Source: a bacterium
GTDB lineage: Bacteria > Krumholzibacteriota > Krumholzibacteriia > LZORAL124-64-63
NCBI GenBank assembly: GCA_003353795.1
Contig: PIVY01000019.1
Span: 1-41,689, forward strand
Reading direction: 5' to 3'
DNA: 41,689 nt
Shown here: positions 24,381 to 34,344 of the stretch, piece after piece
Layout: each line of letters opens with the position of its first letter
Position numbering within the stretch: the stretch's first letter is position 1
Notes under the pieces: generated by a model
What the model saw: only the letters and a program-made list of their open reading frames with translations
What the model was told of the DNA's origin: nothing
Databases searched by the model: none
Translations under genes and position numbers: made by a program

Positions 24381-25406
24381 TTGAACCACCCCGCCCTCGG
24401 CACCGCCTGGGAACGCCGCATCACCCGCACGGCGACGTTCTCCGCCATCGCCACCGCCGTGACCGTCGCCGCCCTCGCATTCCCCTTGCAAAGTTCGGGC
24501 GTTCCGCTCTGGTTCGGCCTTCCGATCGCCGCGATCCTGGGGCTGGTCGTGCACTCCAGCTTGACCCGAAAGGTACGCCGCCGCCGTCAGATCCTCGCCC
24601 GGCCCTTCCCGACGGAATGGGAGGCGGTCCTGCAGGCGGACGTGGCCTTCTTCCGCGCCCTCGAGCCCGACGAGCAGGTGCGCTTCCGCCGCGAGGTGCA
24701 GACCTTCATCGGCGAGAAGCGCATCACCGGCATCAAGACCGACGTCGACACCCGCACCCTCGTCTTGGCGGCGGCCAGCGCGGTCATTCCCATCTTCGGA
24801 TTCCCGGAATGGGAGTGGGATCAGATCTCCGAGATCCTCATCTACCCGTCCCGCTTCGACGGCGAGTTCAACGTCGGCGGCGGCAGCGGTCAGAATACCC
24901 TCGGCATGGTCGGCACCGGCGTCATGAACGGCCTGATGATCCTCGCCAAGCCCGACCTCGTCCAGGGCTTCAAGAACCCCGGCGACAAGCGCAACGTCGG
25001 CCTGCACGAGTTCGCCCACCTGGTGGACAAGGCCGACGGCGAGATCGACGGCGTTCCCGGCGTGGGGCTCGACCGCCAGACCATCGGGCCGTGGATCGAC
25101 CTGGTCCGCCGCAAGATGCAGGAGATCGAGGACGGCGAGTCGGATCTCAACCGCTATGCGCTCACCAACGAGGCCGAGTTCTTCGCCGTGGCCACCGAGT
25201 ACCTGTTCGAACGACCGGGCATCATGGAGCGAAAGCACCCCGAACTATTCGCCATGATGCAGACGATCTTCGGGCAGGATCTGAAGAGTCGCGTGGCGGC
25301 GTTACGGCGGGAGATCACCGCCGGACCGCGGCGGTTCGGAAGGAACTCACCGTGTCCGTGCGGGAGTGGGTTGAAGTTCAAGAAGTGCTGTCTCGAACGG
25401 ATGTGA
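24381..25406 (+). CDS. MtfA-like zinc peptidase (M90) with N-terminal TM region and SEC-C tail
   Basis: A 341-aa protein beginning at a TTG with AAGG just upstream; no Met codon occurs in the early region. Residues 15-58 contain two short hydrophobic stretches (TVAALAFPL, LPIAAILGLVVHSSL) and then a basic patch, suggesting a membrane anchor not found in E. coli MtfA (265 aa). The M90 core includes FPTEWEAVLQADVAFFRAL, VIPIFGFPEWEW and the zinc site HEFAH (His209, Glu210, His213), with EAEFFAVATEYLF providing the likely third ligand. The C-terminus is a SEC-C zinc motif (RNSPCPCGSGLKFKKCC), as in SecA and many accessory proteins. E. coli MtfA binds the repressor Mlc; that role cannot be assumed here. 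The terminator of the ATP synthase operon lies just downstream on the other strand. Confidence 0.85.
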   Translation: MNHPALGTAWERRITRTATFSAIATAVTVAALAFPLQSSGVPLWFGLPIAAILGLVVHSSLTRKVRRRRQILARPFPTEWEAVLQADVAFFRALEPDEQVRFRREVQTFIGEKRITGIKTDVDTRTLVLAAASAVIPIFGFPEWEWDQISEILIYPSRFDGEFNVGGGSGQNTLGMVGTGVMNGLMILAKPDLVQGFKNPGDKRNVGLHEFAHLVDKADGEIDGVPGVGLDRQTIGPWIDLVRRKMQEIEDGESDLNRYALTNEAEFFAVATEYLFERPGIMERKHPELFAMMQTIFGQDLKSRVAALRREITAGPRRFGRNSPCPCGSGLKFKKCCLERM

Positions 25407-25411
25407 CCGGC

Positions 25412-25441
25412 AAAGCAAAGCCCCCCTCCACCGAGGGGGGC
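25412..25441 (-). terminator. Rho-independent terminator of the ATP synthase operon
   Basis: On the minus strand a 9-bp GC-only-rich stem (GCCCCCCTC / GAGGGGGGC) with a four-base loop is followed by TTTGCTTTG. It lies 74 bases past the atpC stop codon. On the plus strand no T-tract follows, so it serves mainly the minus-strand operon. Confidence 0.8.
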
Positions 25442-25514
25442 CGGGCTCCATCCCGCCACTGTCGAACTGCGGGCGCTCCGCGCCCACCTGCTCGAACAGG
25501 AGCGCGCAAGGCGC

Positions 25515-25928
25515 TTACCGCTCCATCAGATCCAATACTTCAAGCCGCGCCTCCGCCCGCTCCTTAGCCAGCGTCGCACGCGCCTTGTCGGTCTCGGCGT
25601 CGGAAATCGACAGCCGTTCCTTTGCCCGCTCCAGCGCCGCCTTGGCCCGACCGGCGTCGATCTCACCGGCGTCCTCACAGGTGTCCGACATGATGTTCAC
25701 GGCATTGGCGCTGATCTCCACGAAGCCGCCGCTGCAGGCCATGAGCTTGCTCTGGCCGCCTTCGTTCAGCTTGATGGTGATCACGCCCGGCACGAGCCCG
25801 GTCACCAGCGGCGCGTGATTGGCCCACACTCCCAGGTAGCCGTCGCTACCAGGCAGGGTCACCGACACGGCCTCGGCTTCCCAGGCGATCTTCTCTGGCG
25901 TCACGATGTTGACCTTCAGCGACTTCAT
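25515..25928 (-). CDS. atpC: ATP synthase F1 subunit epsilon
   Basis: A 137-aa central-stalk subunit. Residues 1-85 form the beta-sandwich (LKVNIVTPEKIAWEAEAVSVTLPGSDGYLGVWANHAPLVTGL); residues 90-137 form the two C-terminal helices (DAGRAKAALERAKERL, ATLAKERAEARLEVLDLM) that can regulate ATP hydrolysis in many bacteria. The ATG at 25928 (MKSLKV) is chosen by homology; a longer reading frame into atpD has none. The nearest Shine-Dalgarno-like AGGAAGG is rather far (about 15 bases). Last gene of the operon, 41 bases after atpD and followed by a terminator. Confidence 0.96.
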   Translation of the reverse strand: MKSLKVNIVTPEKIAWEAEAVSVTLPGSDGYLGVWANHAPLVTGLVPGVITIKLNEGGQSKLMACSGGFVEISANAVNIMSDTCEDAGEIDAGRAKAALERAKERLSISDAETDKARATLAKERAEARLEVLDLMER

Positions 25929-25969
25929 CGTTGAGTACTCGGACCTTCCTGAGCCGTTGACAGACCCAA

Positions 25970-27400
<1,431 letters not shown>

Positions 27401-28282
27401 TTACAGTGCGTTGGCCCCGCCAACGATGTCCAGAAGCTCGGCGGTGATGGCGGCCTGGCGCTCGCGATTGCGCTGCAGCGTCAGGGCGTCGATGAGTTCA
27501 CCGGCATTGTCCGTGGCCGCGGTCATGCTGGTCATGCGCGCCGCGTGCTCACTGGTGAAGGCCTCCATGAGCGTCATGAAGACCCGGTTGCGCAGGTACA
27601 GCGGCAGCAGCACTTCGAACAGCTCTGCCTGACCCGGCTCCCAGATGTAATCGAGATTGGCGACTTCCTCGTCCTCGTCATCGGCCTTCTCCACCGAGTC
27701 GGGCGCGATGGGCAGCACCAGCTGATCCACCGGTTGCTGCGTCATCATGGAGACGAACTGGGCGTAGACCAGCCGCACCTCGTCGAAGGTGCCGGCAAGG
27801 AACGTGTCGACCACCGCGCCGCCGACCTGCTGGCCGCGCTGCGCCGTGGCCTCGCCGTTGTAGTCGTCGTGGCGCTCGAACATGGTGTAGTCGCGCTTGG
27901 CGAAGTAGTCGCCCGCCTTCTTGCCCACGCTCAGGATCTCGGTCTCCACGCCCTCGGCCACCGACGCGTCGATGGCCTTCTGTGCCAGCTTGATGAGGTT
28001 CATGTTGTAGCTGCCGCACAGGCCCTTGTCCGAGGTGACCACCACGAACAGGCGGCGCTTCACCTCGCGGACCTCGAAGAGCGGACTGCCGCCGTCGGCC
28101 GAGCCCGACAGGTGCTCCACCAGCTTGGTGAGCTTCTGCGAGTACGGACGCGCCGCCAGCATCTTGCCCTGCGATCGGTTCAGCTTGGCAGCCGCGACCA
28201 TCTTCATGGCCTTGGTGATCTGCTTGGTGCTGTTGACCGAGCGGATACGTTTATTGAGGATCTTGACGCCGGCACCGGGCAC
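27401..28282 (-). CDS. atpG: ATP synthase F1 subunit gamma
   Basis: A 293-aa rotor shaft subunit. The N-terminal coiled-coil strand is NKRIRSVNSTKQITKAMKMVAAAKL; the Rossmann-like middle has VVVTSDKGLCGSYNMNLIK; the C-terminal helix has FMTLMEAFTSEHAARMTSMTAATDNAGELI. All are classical. The start is a GTG at 28282 with GGAGG six bases upstream. It contains an acidic insertion (PDSVEKADDEDEEVANLDY, around residues 195-215) in the middle domain. It lies 33 bases downstream of atpA. Confidence 0.97.
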   Translation of the reverse strand: MPGAGVKILNKRIRSVNSTKQITKAMKMVAAAKLNRSQGKMLAARPYSQKLTKLVEHLSGSADGGSPLFEVREVKRRLFVVVTSDKGLCGSYNMNLIKLAQKAIDASVAEGVETEILSVGKKAGDYFAKRDYTMFERHDDYNGEATAQRGQQVGGAVVDTFLAGTFDEVRLVYAQFVSMMTQQPVDQLVLPIAPDSVEKADDEDEEVANLDYIWEPGQAELFEVLLPLYLRNRVFMTLMEAFTSEHAARMTSMTAATDNAGELIDALTLQRNRERQAAITAELLDIVGGANAL

Positions 28283-28315
28283 GGCAAACCTCCGATTGAC
28301 GGACCTACGGGGACG

Positions 28316-29821
<1,506 letters not shown>

Positions 29822-29838
29822 AACCGGACTCCTTCAGA

Positions 29839-30387
29839 CTATCGGATGGGCGCCTTCTCGAGGGTGGCGTGGAGCTCGTCGAGCCCGGCGCGCACGGTGC
29901 CGTCGAGAATGTAGTCGCCCAGGGTCACTCGGACGCCGCCGATCACCGACGGGTCCACCTTCTTTTCCAGAATGATGCGACGATTCGCGTGGGCCTCGAG
30001 CTTGGCCACGAGCTGATCCGTCAGGTCGTCCGCCAGCGGCACCGCGGTCACCACCGTGGCCCGCTGCATGCCCCGATGGGTCTCCACGAGGGTCTGGAAC
30101 GTCCCGTGGATGTCGGCGATGTTGATCAGGCGGTCCTTGTCGATCAGCAGCTCGATATAGTCGAGAAGCAGGGGCTCCACCTGGCCCGTGAGGACCTTGC
30201 GGAGTAGTTCCTTCTTCTCCTCGGTGCGGACCTGTGGACTCTGCAGGAAGACCCGCAGGCCGGGTTGTCCAACGAGCGCGCTCATCATGCCGTCGAACGA
30301 TTCGCTCACGCCGTCGACGAGGTTCTGCTCGATGCAGACGTCGAGCAGGGCCTGGGCGTAGCGAACGGCGACCTTATGATCACGCAT
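29839..30387 (-). CDS. atpH: ATP synthase F1 subunit delta
   Basis: A 182-aa peripheral-stalk subunit (OSCP/delta family) that ties the b-subunit stalk to the top of the alpha-beta hexamer. The N-terminal helical bundle (VAVRYAQALLDVCIEQNLVDGVSESFDGMM) and the family signature near the C-terminus (KVDPSVIGGVRVTLGDYILDGTVRAGLDEL) are clear. The ATG at 30387 lies inside the end of atpF (eight-base overlap), pointing to coupled translation. Confidence 0.96.
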   Translation of the reverse strand: MRDHKVAVRYAQALLDVCIEQNLVDGVSESFDGMMSALVGQPGLRVFLQSPQVRTEEKKELLRKVLTGQVEPLLLDYIELLIDKDRLINIADIHGTFQTLVETHRGMQRATVVTAVPLADDLTDQLVAKLEAHANRRIILEKKVDPSVIGGVRVTLGDYILDGTVRAGLDELHATLEKAPIR

Positions 30388-30877
30388 TGGGCATCTCCCC
30401 TAGCCGATCGATGTACTGCTGGATCAGCTGGCGGTGCTTGGCATCGTCCAGACGCTCGCCGATGAGCTTCTCCGCGGCGCCGATGGCCAGCGTGGCCACG
30501 TCGTCGCGAAGCTGCAGCTCGGCCTTGCGCGTCTCGATGTCGAGGTCCTGCATACTCTTTTGCCGGGCCTCGTCCATCTCGCCGCGTGCCTTGACGACGA
30601 TGCCGTCAGCCAGCTCTTCACCCTTCTTGACGGCTTCCTGAACCCTCTCGCGCTGGATCACGGAGATCTCGCCGAGCTTGGACTCGAAATCGCCCTTCAG
30701 GGTCTCGGCCTCGGAGAGTTCCTTCTCCGCCGCCGCGTAATCGTTCTCGATCTTGTCCCGACGCGCGTCGAGCATGTCGAGGATCGGACCCCACGCATAC
30801 TTCTTCATGATCCAGACCAGGATCAGGAAGCCCACCAGTGTGGTGAGTAGCTGGGGAATGTTCGGAGCCATGTTCAT
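30380..30877 (-). CDS. atpF: ATP synthase F0 subunit b
   Basis: A 165-aa stalk subunit. One N-terminal TM helix (LLTTLVGFLILVWIMKKYAWGPIL) is followed by a long charged coiled coil (KIENDYAAAEKELSEAETLKGDFESKLGEI...) and an end (GAAEKLIGERLDDAKHRQLIQQYIDRLG) that binds delta. The ATG at 30877 follows AAGGAA by seven bases; a second ATG at 30871 is nearly as good, and the open frame further upstream has no homology. Only one b-type gene is present, so the stalk is probably a homodimer. Confidence 0.95.
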   Translation of the reverse strand: MNMAPNIPQLLTTLVGFLILVWIMKKYAWGPILDMLDARRDKIENDYAAAEKELSEAETLKGDFESKLGEISVIQRERVQEAVKKGEELADGIVVKARGEMDEARQKSMQDLDIETRKAELQLRDDVATLAIGAAEKLIGERLDDAKHRQLIQQYIDRLGEMPNA

Positions 30878-30985
30878 CGACTCGTTCCTTCGCGTTGGCT
30901 CGGTTGCGGTCGTTGTGTCCGGGGGCGGTCGGTCCGCCCCCATCCAAGGCAACTCGCCGGCAACCGACTCTCGGCCGTCTGGGTC

Positions 30986-31198
30986 TTAAGCCTTGAGCAC
31001 GAAGACGGAGACGAAGGCGTAGATGGTCAGCGCTTCGATGAACGCCGCACCGATGATCATCGCCGTCTGGATCTTGGGAATGGCCTCGGGCTGACGGCCC
31101 ATGGCGGTCATGGCACCCTCGATGGCCTTACCCAGGCCCAGACCGGAACCGATGGCCGCGAGGCCCAGGCCCAGAGCGAGAAGTCCGTTGGTCTCCAT
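30986..31198 (-). CDS. atpE: ATP synthase F0 subunit c
   Basis: A 70-aa hairpin of two TM helices that forms the rotor ring. Helix 1 has the Gly-rich packing motif (AIGSGLGLG); the polar loop is GRQPEA; helix 2 carries the ion-binding Glu in [11 protein letters not shown]. The Gln of sodium-binding rings in helix 1 is Leu here (GLGLG), and the Ser after the Glu is Ala, which argues for proton coupling. It lies between atpB and atpF in the usual order. A Shine-Dalgarno GGAGG is close upstream of the ATG. Confidence 0.97.
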   Translation of the reverse strand: METNGLLALGLGLAAIGSGLGLGKAIEGAMTAMGRQPEAIPKIQTAMIIGAAFIEALTIYAFVSVFVLKA

Positions 31199-31244
31199 GT
31201 TTCCTCCTTCAATCTGCCTTGGATGTGGCGAGCGAACCCGCCGT

Positions 31245-32261
31245 CTAGTGCGCCTCCCCCTCGTGACCGTGGGGAAGCATCAATGCAATGTAGATGGTCG
31301 AGAGCAGCGTGAAGACCAGGGCCTGCACGGTGCTGCCGATGAGTGCGATGGCGTAGAACGGGACGTGGAACGGGAAGCCGGGCAGCCAGCCGAGGACGCC
31401 CTCGGGGGTGCCCATGAGGCCCAGCAGGAACTGCATGAGCGACACGCCCAGGAAGACCATCACCGCGATGAGGGTCTCCTCGCCGAAGATGTTGCCGAAG
31501 AGGCGCAGCGAGAGCGAAATCGGCTTGATCAGCTCGGACAGCACCTCGATGGGGAAGATGATGATCGAGAACACCCACTCGATGCCGCTCTTGGGCTGGC
31601 CGGCGAAGTGGTAGAGGTAACCGCCGATGCCCAGCTCCTTGATGCCCACGTACTGCGTGTAGCAGAAGGTCATCAGGCCCAGGGCCAGGGTCACGTTCAC
31701 GAAGCTCGAGGTCGCCGCGAAGCCCAGCGGGATGATGCCGAGCAGGTTGTTGGCGAGGATGAAGATGAACAGGGTGCCCAGGTAGGGAGCGAAGCGGCGG
31801 GCCTGGTCACCGAGGATCGAGCGGAACAGGTCGTAGAGACTGCCCACGATCATCTCGGCGAACATCTGCACGCGCGTCGGCGCCCGGTCGCGCAGACCGC
31901 GGCCGATGGCCATGAAGAAGATGGCGATGATCAGCGCCACGATCAGGGCGTAGATCGTGTAGATCCAGTCGTGGAGCGCTTCGGCCGTGTCGTTGCCGAG
32001 GATGTTGGCGATCAGCAGGGTGACGATGTTGTCGAGATGGTAGCCGCTGCCGCCGTGAGAGTCGCCGTGGGCTTCGTCGCCATGGCCGCGGTCGACGGCT
32101 TCCCCGTGGGCTTCTTCGGCGTGGGCTTCCTCGGCGTGGCCGTGCCCAGCGTGCTCATCCTGATTGTCGTGTTGCTGAGCCGCCGCGCCGCCGGCCGCCA
32201 GTACGAGAACCAGCGCGAGTGCGCAAACGGTGGCCAACCGGCGTGGATCACGCTTCGACAT
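31245..32261 (-). CDS. atpB: ATP synthase F0 subunit a with signal peptide and His-rich N-terminus
   Basis: A 338-aa stator channel subunit. The ATG at 32261 has GAGAGG five bases upstream. It begins with a signal-like segment ([22 protein letters not shown]). Residues 31-75 are a hydrophilic stretch rich in His, Glu, Asp and Gly with ten histidines. The channel domain follows: TM helices around [21 protein letters not shown], the loop [20 protein letters not shown], the essential Arg in [14 protein letters not shown], and the last helix [15 protein letters not shown]. The C-terminus is again His-rich ([10 protein letters not shown]). A leader peptide on subunit a is known in some lineages, but the long His-rich insert facing the periplasm is unusual and might bind metal. 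It lies two bases after the atpI-like gene. Confidence 0.94.
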   Translation of the reverse strand: MSKRDPRRLATVCALALVLVLAAGGAAAQQHDNQDEHAGHGHAEEAHAEEAHGEAVDRGHGDEAHGDSHGGSGYHLDNIVTLLIANILGNDTAEALHDWIYTIYALIVALIIAIFFMAIGRGLRDRAPTRVQMFAEMIVGSLYDLFRSILGDQARRFAPYLGTLFIFILANNLLGIIPLGFAATSSFVNVTLALGLMTFCYTQYVGIKELGIGGYLYHFAGQPKSGIEWVFSIIIFPIEVLSELIKPISLSLRLFGNIFGEETLIAVMVFLGVSLMQFLLGLMGTPEGVLGWLPGFPFHVPFYAIALIGSTVQALVFTLLSTIYIALMLPHGHEGEAH

Positions 32262-32263
32262 CG

Positions 32264-32665
32264 TTACCTCTCCGGGGAACTCCCAGGACGGTCTTCGTTC
32301 TCGGGAATCGGTCGTGTCGTGACGCCCGCCACGACGATGGCTGCCAGCATGATCGTGAGGCCCGAGGCCATGCCGACAACCGGAATCGGCGCGACAATTA
32401 ACAACCAAATCGCGACTACGTAAATACCTAACTTCGCCACCGACCAGAGAAAAACGCGACCATTTTGCTTTTCTTGACCCGGCGGGACGATCACCACCGA
32501 CAGAAGTCCTTCTAGAATACGCAGATTCAACGCCGACCAGGTCGCGCCCACGCCAATTCCCAGGCCAAGCTGTTGATGTCCTGACAACCCTACGGCAAGA
32601 GAAGCAGCGCTTCCGGCGGCAAGAGTTCCCCACTGGGCGCGCCTCAGAATGCGCCGGTCGGTCAC
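32264..32665 (-). CDS. AtpI-like ATP synthase accessory membrane protein
   Basis: A 133-aa protein with about four TM helices (WGTLAAGSAASLAVGLS, LGIGVGATWSALNLRIL, VAKLGIYVVAIWLLIVAPI, ASGLTIMLAAIVVAGV), the size and layout of ATP synthase subunit I. The family is poorly conserved and is thought to help assemble the c-ring. The GTG at 32665 overlaps the stop of the atpZ-like gene by four bases (GTGA), and atpB starts two bases after its stop. The gene's middle (about 32380-32470) is richer in A and T than its neighbours. The assignment rests on position and topology more than on motifs. Confidence 0.75.
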   Translation of the reverse strand: MTDRRILRRAQWGTLAAGSAASLAVGLSGHQQLGLGIGVGATWSALNLRILEGLLSVVIVPPGQEKQNGRVFLWSVAKLGIYVVAIWLLIVAPIPVVGMASGLTIMLAAIVVAGVTTRPIPENEDRPGSSPER

Positions 32666-32904
32666 TCCTGACTGCTCCCCTGCTTGATCACCTTGTAAAC
32701 CGTGCGGGCGGACGCGGCGATGCCGAAAAGCACGCCGCCGACCTCCCACCAGGGTTCGCCGCCCAGTCGCTGCTGCACCAGGCGACCCAGGTACCAGCCC
32801 ACGGCGGGGCCCACGCCGAGCATGATGGGAATGGACGTGTAGAGTCCCACGTCCCGCATGGCACGGCGGGATTCCTCGTCATCAGGTTTCGGTCGCCGCA
32901 GCAT
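32662..32904 (-). CDS. AtpZ/AtpQ-like ATP synthase accessory protein
   Basis: An 80-aa protein with two TM helices (GLYTSIPIMLGVGPAVGWYLGRLV and WWEVGGVLFGIAASARTVYKVI) separated by a short loop. This is the pattern of the small ATPase gene-1/AtpZ family, often encoded directly before atpI and proposed to help magnesium supply or assembly. The ATG at 32904 follows GAGG by seven bases; the open frame upstream runs through a terminator hairpin. First gene of the ATP synthase operon, and its stop is coupled to the atpI-like start. The operon promoter must lie between here and the terminator at 32925-32962 or upstream of it; none stands out. Confidence 0.75.
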   Translation of the reverse strand: MLRRPKPDDEESRRAMRDVGLYTSIPIMLGVGPAVGWYLGRLVQQRLGGEPWWEVGGVLFGIAASARTVYKVIKQGSSQE

Positions 32905-32924
32905 GATGGGACCTCGTTGGGCAG

Positions 32925-32962
32925 AAAACGGCCGCACCGTCCTCCAGCGAGGCGGTGCGGCC
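32925..32962 (-). terminator. strong Rho-independent terminator after bactofilin
   Basis: Minus-strand hairpin: GGCCGCACCG pairs perfectly with CGGTGCGGCC, and inside it CCTC pairs with GAGG next to a single bulged A. It is followed by GTTTTCTG. It separates the bactofilin gene (stop at 33016) from the ATP synthase operon (first start at 32904), implying two transcription units. Confidence 0.88.
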
Positions 32963-33015
32963 GTGATCCTATACAGCAAGCAAGCTGCGCGCAACGCCCG
33001 AAAGGGCGCGACGAG

Positions 33016-33447
33016 CTACTTCTTGACCGCGTCGGGCTGGACCTGCTTCTGCGGGGCCGGCGGCGCCGGAGGACCGGCGTCGAGGTTGGCCTTCTTGGCG
33101 CCCATGGAGCAGTTGCCCTCGAAGAACACGCCCTCGTCGATGACCAGACGCTTGGTCTTGATGTCACCCTCGAGGTGCGATCCGCTCTGCAGCTCGATCT
33201 TGTTCTCGGCCTCGATATCGCCGTAGAACTGGCCGCCGATGATGGCGTTCTTGACCTTCACGGAAGCGCGCACGACACCGGTCTTGCCAACGACCAGGCT
33301 CTCCGGCGTGCCGATGTTCCCCTTGAACTCGCCCTCGATGCGGAGCGTGCCCTTGACGTCGATGCTGCCCTCGAACTTGGCGCCTTGGGCGATGATCGAG
33401 GTCTGACCGGCGTTGATGGTGGTGTTTTCGGGCTCCTTGCCGAACAT
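33016..33447 (-). CDS. bactofilin
   Basis: A 143-aa cytoskeletal protein. The ATG at 33447 has AGGAGG six bases upstream; frame further upstream shows no homology. Residues about 10-115 are the bactofilin beta-helix (TTINAGQTSIIAQGAKFEGSIDVKGTLRIEGEFKGNI, GKTGVVRASVKVKNAIIGGQFYGDIEAENKIELQ, GSHLEGDIKTKRLVIDEGVFFEGNCSM). A proline- and Gln-rich tail follows (GPPAPPAPQKQVQPDAVKK). Bactofilins polymerise without nucleotide and position cell-wall enzymes. The M23 peptidase gene lies 126 bases upstream on the same strand, the common bactofilin/LytM pairing. A strong terminator follows 54 bases downstream. Confidence 0.93.
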   Translation of the reverse strand: MFGKEPENTTINAGQTSIIAQGAKFEGSIDVKGTLRIEGEFKGNIGTPESLVVGKTGVVRASVKVKNAIIGGQFYGDIEAENKIELQSGSHLEGDIKTKRLVIDEGVFFEGNCSMGAKKANLDAGPPAPPAPQKQVQPDAVKK

Positions 33448-33573
33448 TTTCGTCCTCCTCGGTCCCGGAACCGCGCCCGGGTGATCCACTTGCGTGGACG
33501 TTGAATCCTTCATTCCTCGGACGATCCCTCGTCCCGTGGGTGTTGGTCGGGGCGTGAACCCCATTCTGGCCGG

Positions 33574-34344
33574 TCAGGGCGCCGCAGGCTCTCCCTGGAG
33601 AAACTCGCGCGGATCGACCGCCATGCCGTTCTGCCAGATCTCGAAGTGCAAATGTGGGGCCGAAGCTTCACCGGTCTCGCCCATGTAAGCGACGACCTGT
33701 CCCCGCCGCACCTGTTCACCACGAGCTACCGCCACCCTCTGGCAATGTCCGTACACGGTTACGTAACCCATACCGTGCTGGATTTCAACAAAGTTCCCCA
33801 GGTAGGGGTCGGTCCCGGCACGGCTGACGACCCCGTCGCCGGCGGCCAGGATCGGTGCACCCTCCGGTCCAGCGATGTCCAATCCGGGGTGGGGACGGAT
33901 GCCCCGGGCCACCTGGCCCTCGGTGAATTCGCGGGTGATGAAACCGTCGGCCGGCCAGGCTTCGGGAGGCCGGGTCATGACCACGTCGGAGAGTTCGCCG
34001 AGAGGGTCGGCGGCGCCGGATCCGAGGCTGTCTCCAGCGGTGGGCTCCACCCCCAGCATGAGCAGCAGGCGTTGCTGCAAACTCCGCATGTCGGCCAGTT
34101 CCACTTCCAGGGCCTCGACGCGCGCCAGCTCCGCCTCCACAGCGACGATCTCCGCCTCCAGGCCCGGCACCTTGGCAGCCTTGCGCGCCACCATTCCGTA
34201 GGTCAGCAGGACGTAGGCCAGCATGGCGGCCAGCAGCAGTCCCAGTGCACCCAGCAGCCCGACCATGACGTGACTGATGGTGAACTCGCGCAACGGCTTG
34301 TCGTCGCCGCCGATCAGGATGATCCGCGTGTATCTCGGGCTCAT
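33574..34344 (-). CDS. membrane-anchored M23 (LytM) peptidase
   Basis: A 256-aa envelope protein. A TM helix (about 28-50, VGLLGALGLLLAAMLAYVLL) is followed by a coiled coil (about 58-100, LEAEIVAVEAELARVEALEVELADMRSLQQRLL) and the LytM domain with zinc ligands His152 and Asp156 (HPGLD) and the HLHFE motif (His231, His233). Both His-x(3)-Asp and His-x-His are intact, so it should be an active peptidoglycan endopeptidase. Its ATG overlaps the stop of the sensor kinase by four bases (ATGA), so the two are translationally coupled. The bactofilin gene follows. This is the layout of cell-shape hydrolases whose coiled coil and anchor place them on a bactofilin scaffold; that scaffold role is inferred. 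Confidence 0.92.
   Translation of the reverse strand: MSPRYTRIILIGGDDKPLREFTISHVMVGLLGALGLLLAAMLAYVLLTYGMVARKAAKVPGLEAEIVAVEAELARVEALEVELADMRSLQQRLLLMLGVEPTAGDSLGSGAADPLGELSDVVMTRPPEAWPADGFITREFTEGQVARGIRPHPGLDIAGPEGAPILAAGDGVVSRAGTDPYLGNFVEIQHGMGYVTVYGHCQRVAVARGEQVRRGQVVAYMGETGEASAPHLHFEIWQNGMAVDPREFLQGEPAAP

Noticed and set aside
25442-25514. A tRNA or small RNA between the atpC terminator and the atpC stop
   Set aside because: Short GC hairpins such as GGGCGC/GCGCCC are present, but no cloverleaf, anticodon arm or T-loop signature can be built.
30986-31198. A sodium-coupled ATP synthase ring
   Set aside because: The Gln in helix 1 and the Ser/Thr beside the helix 2 Glu that sodium rings need are Leu and Ala here.
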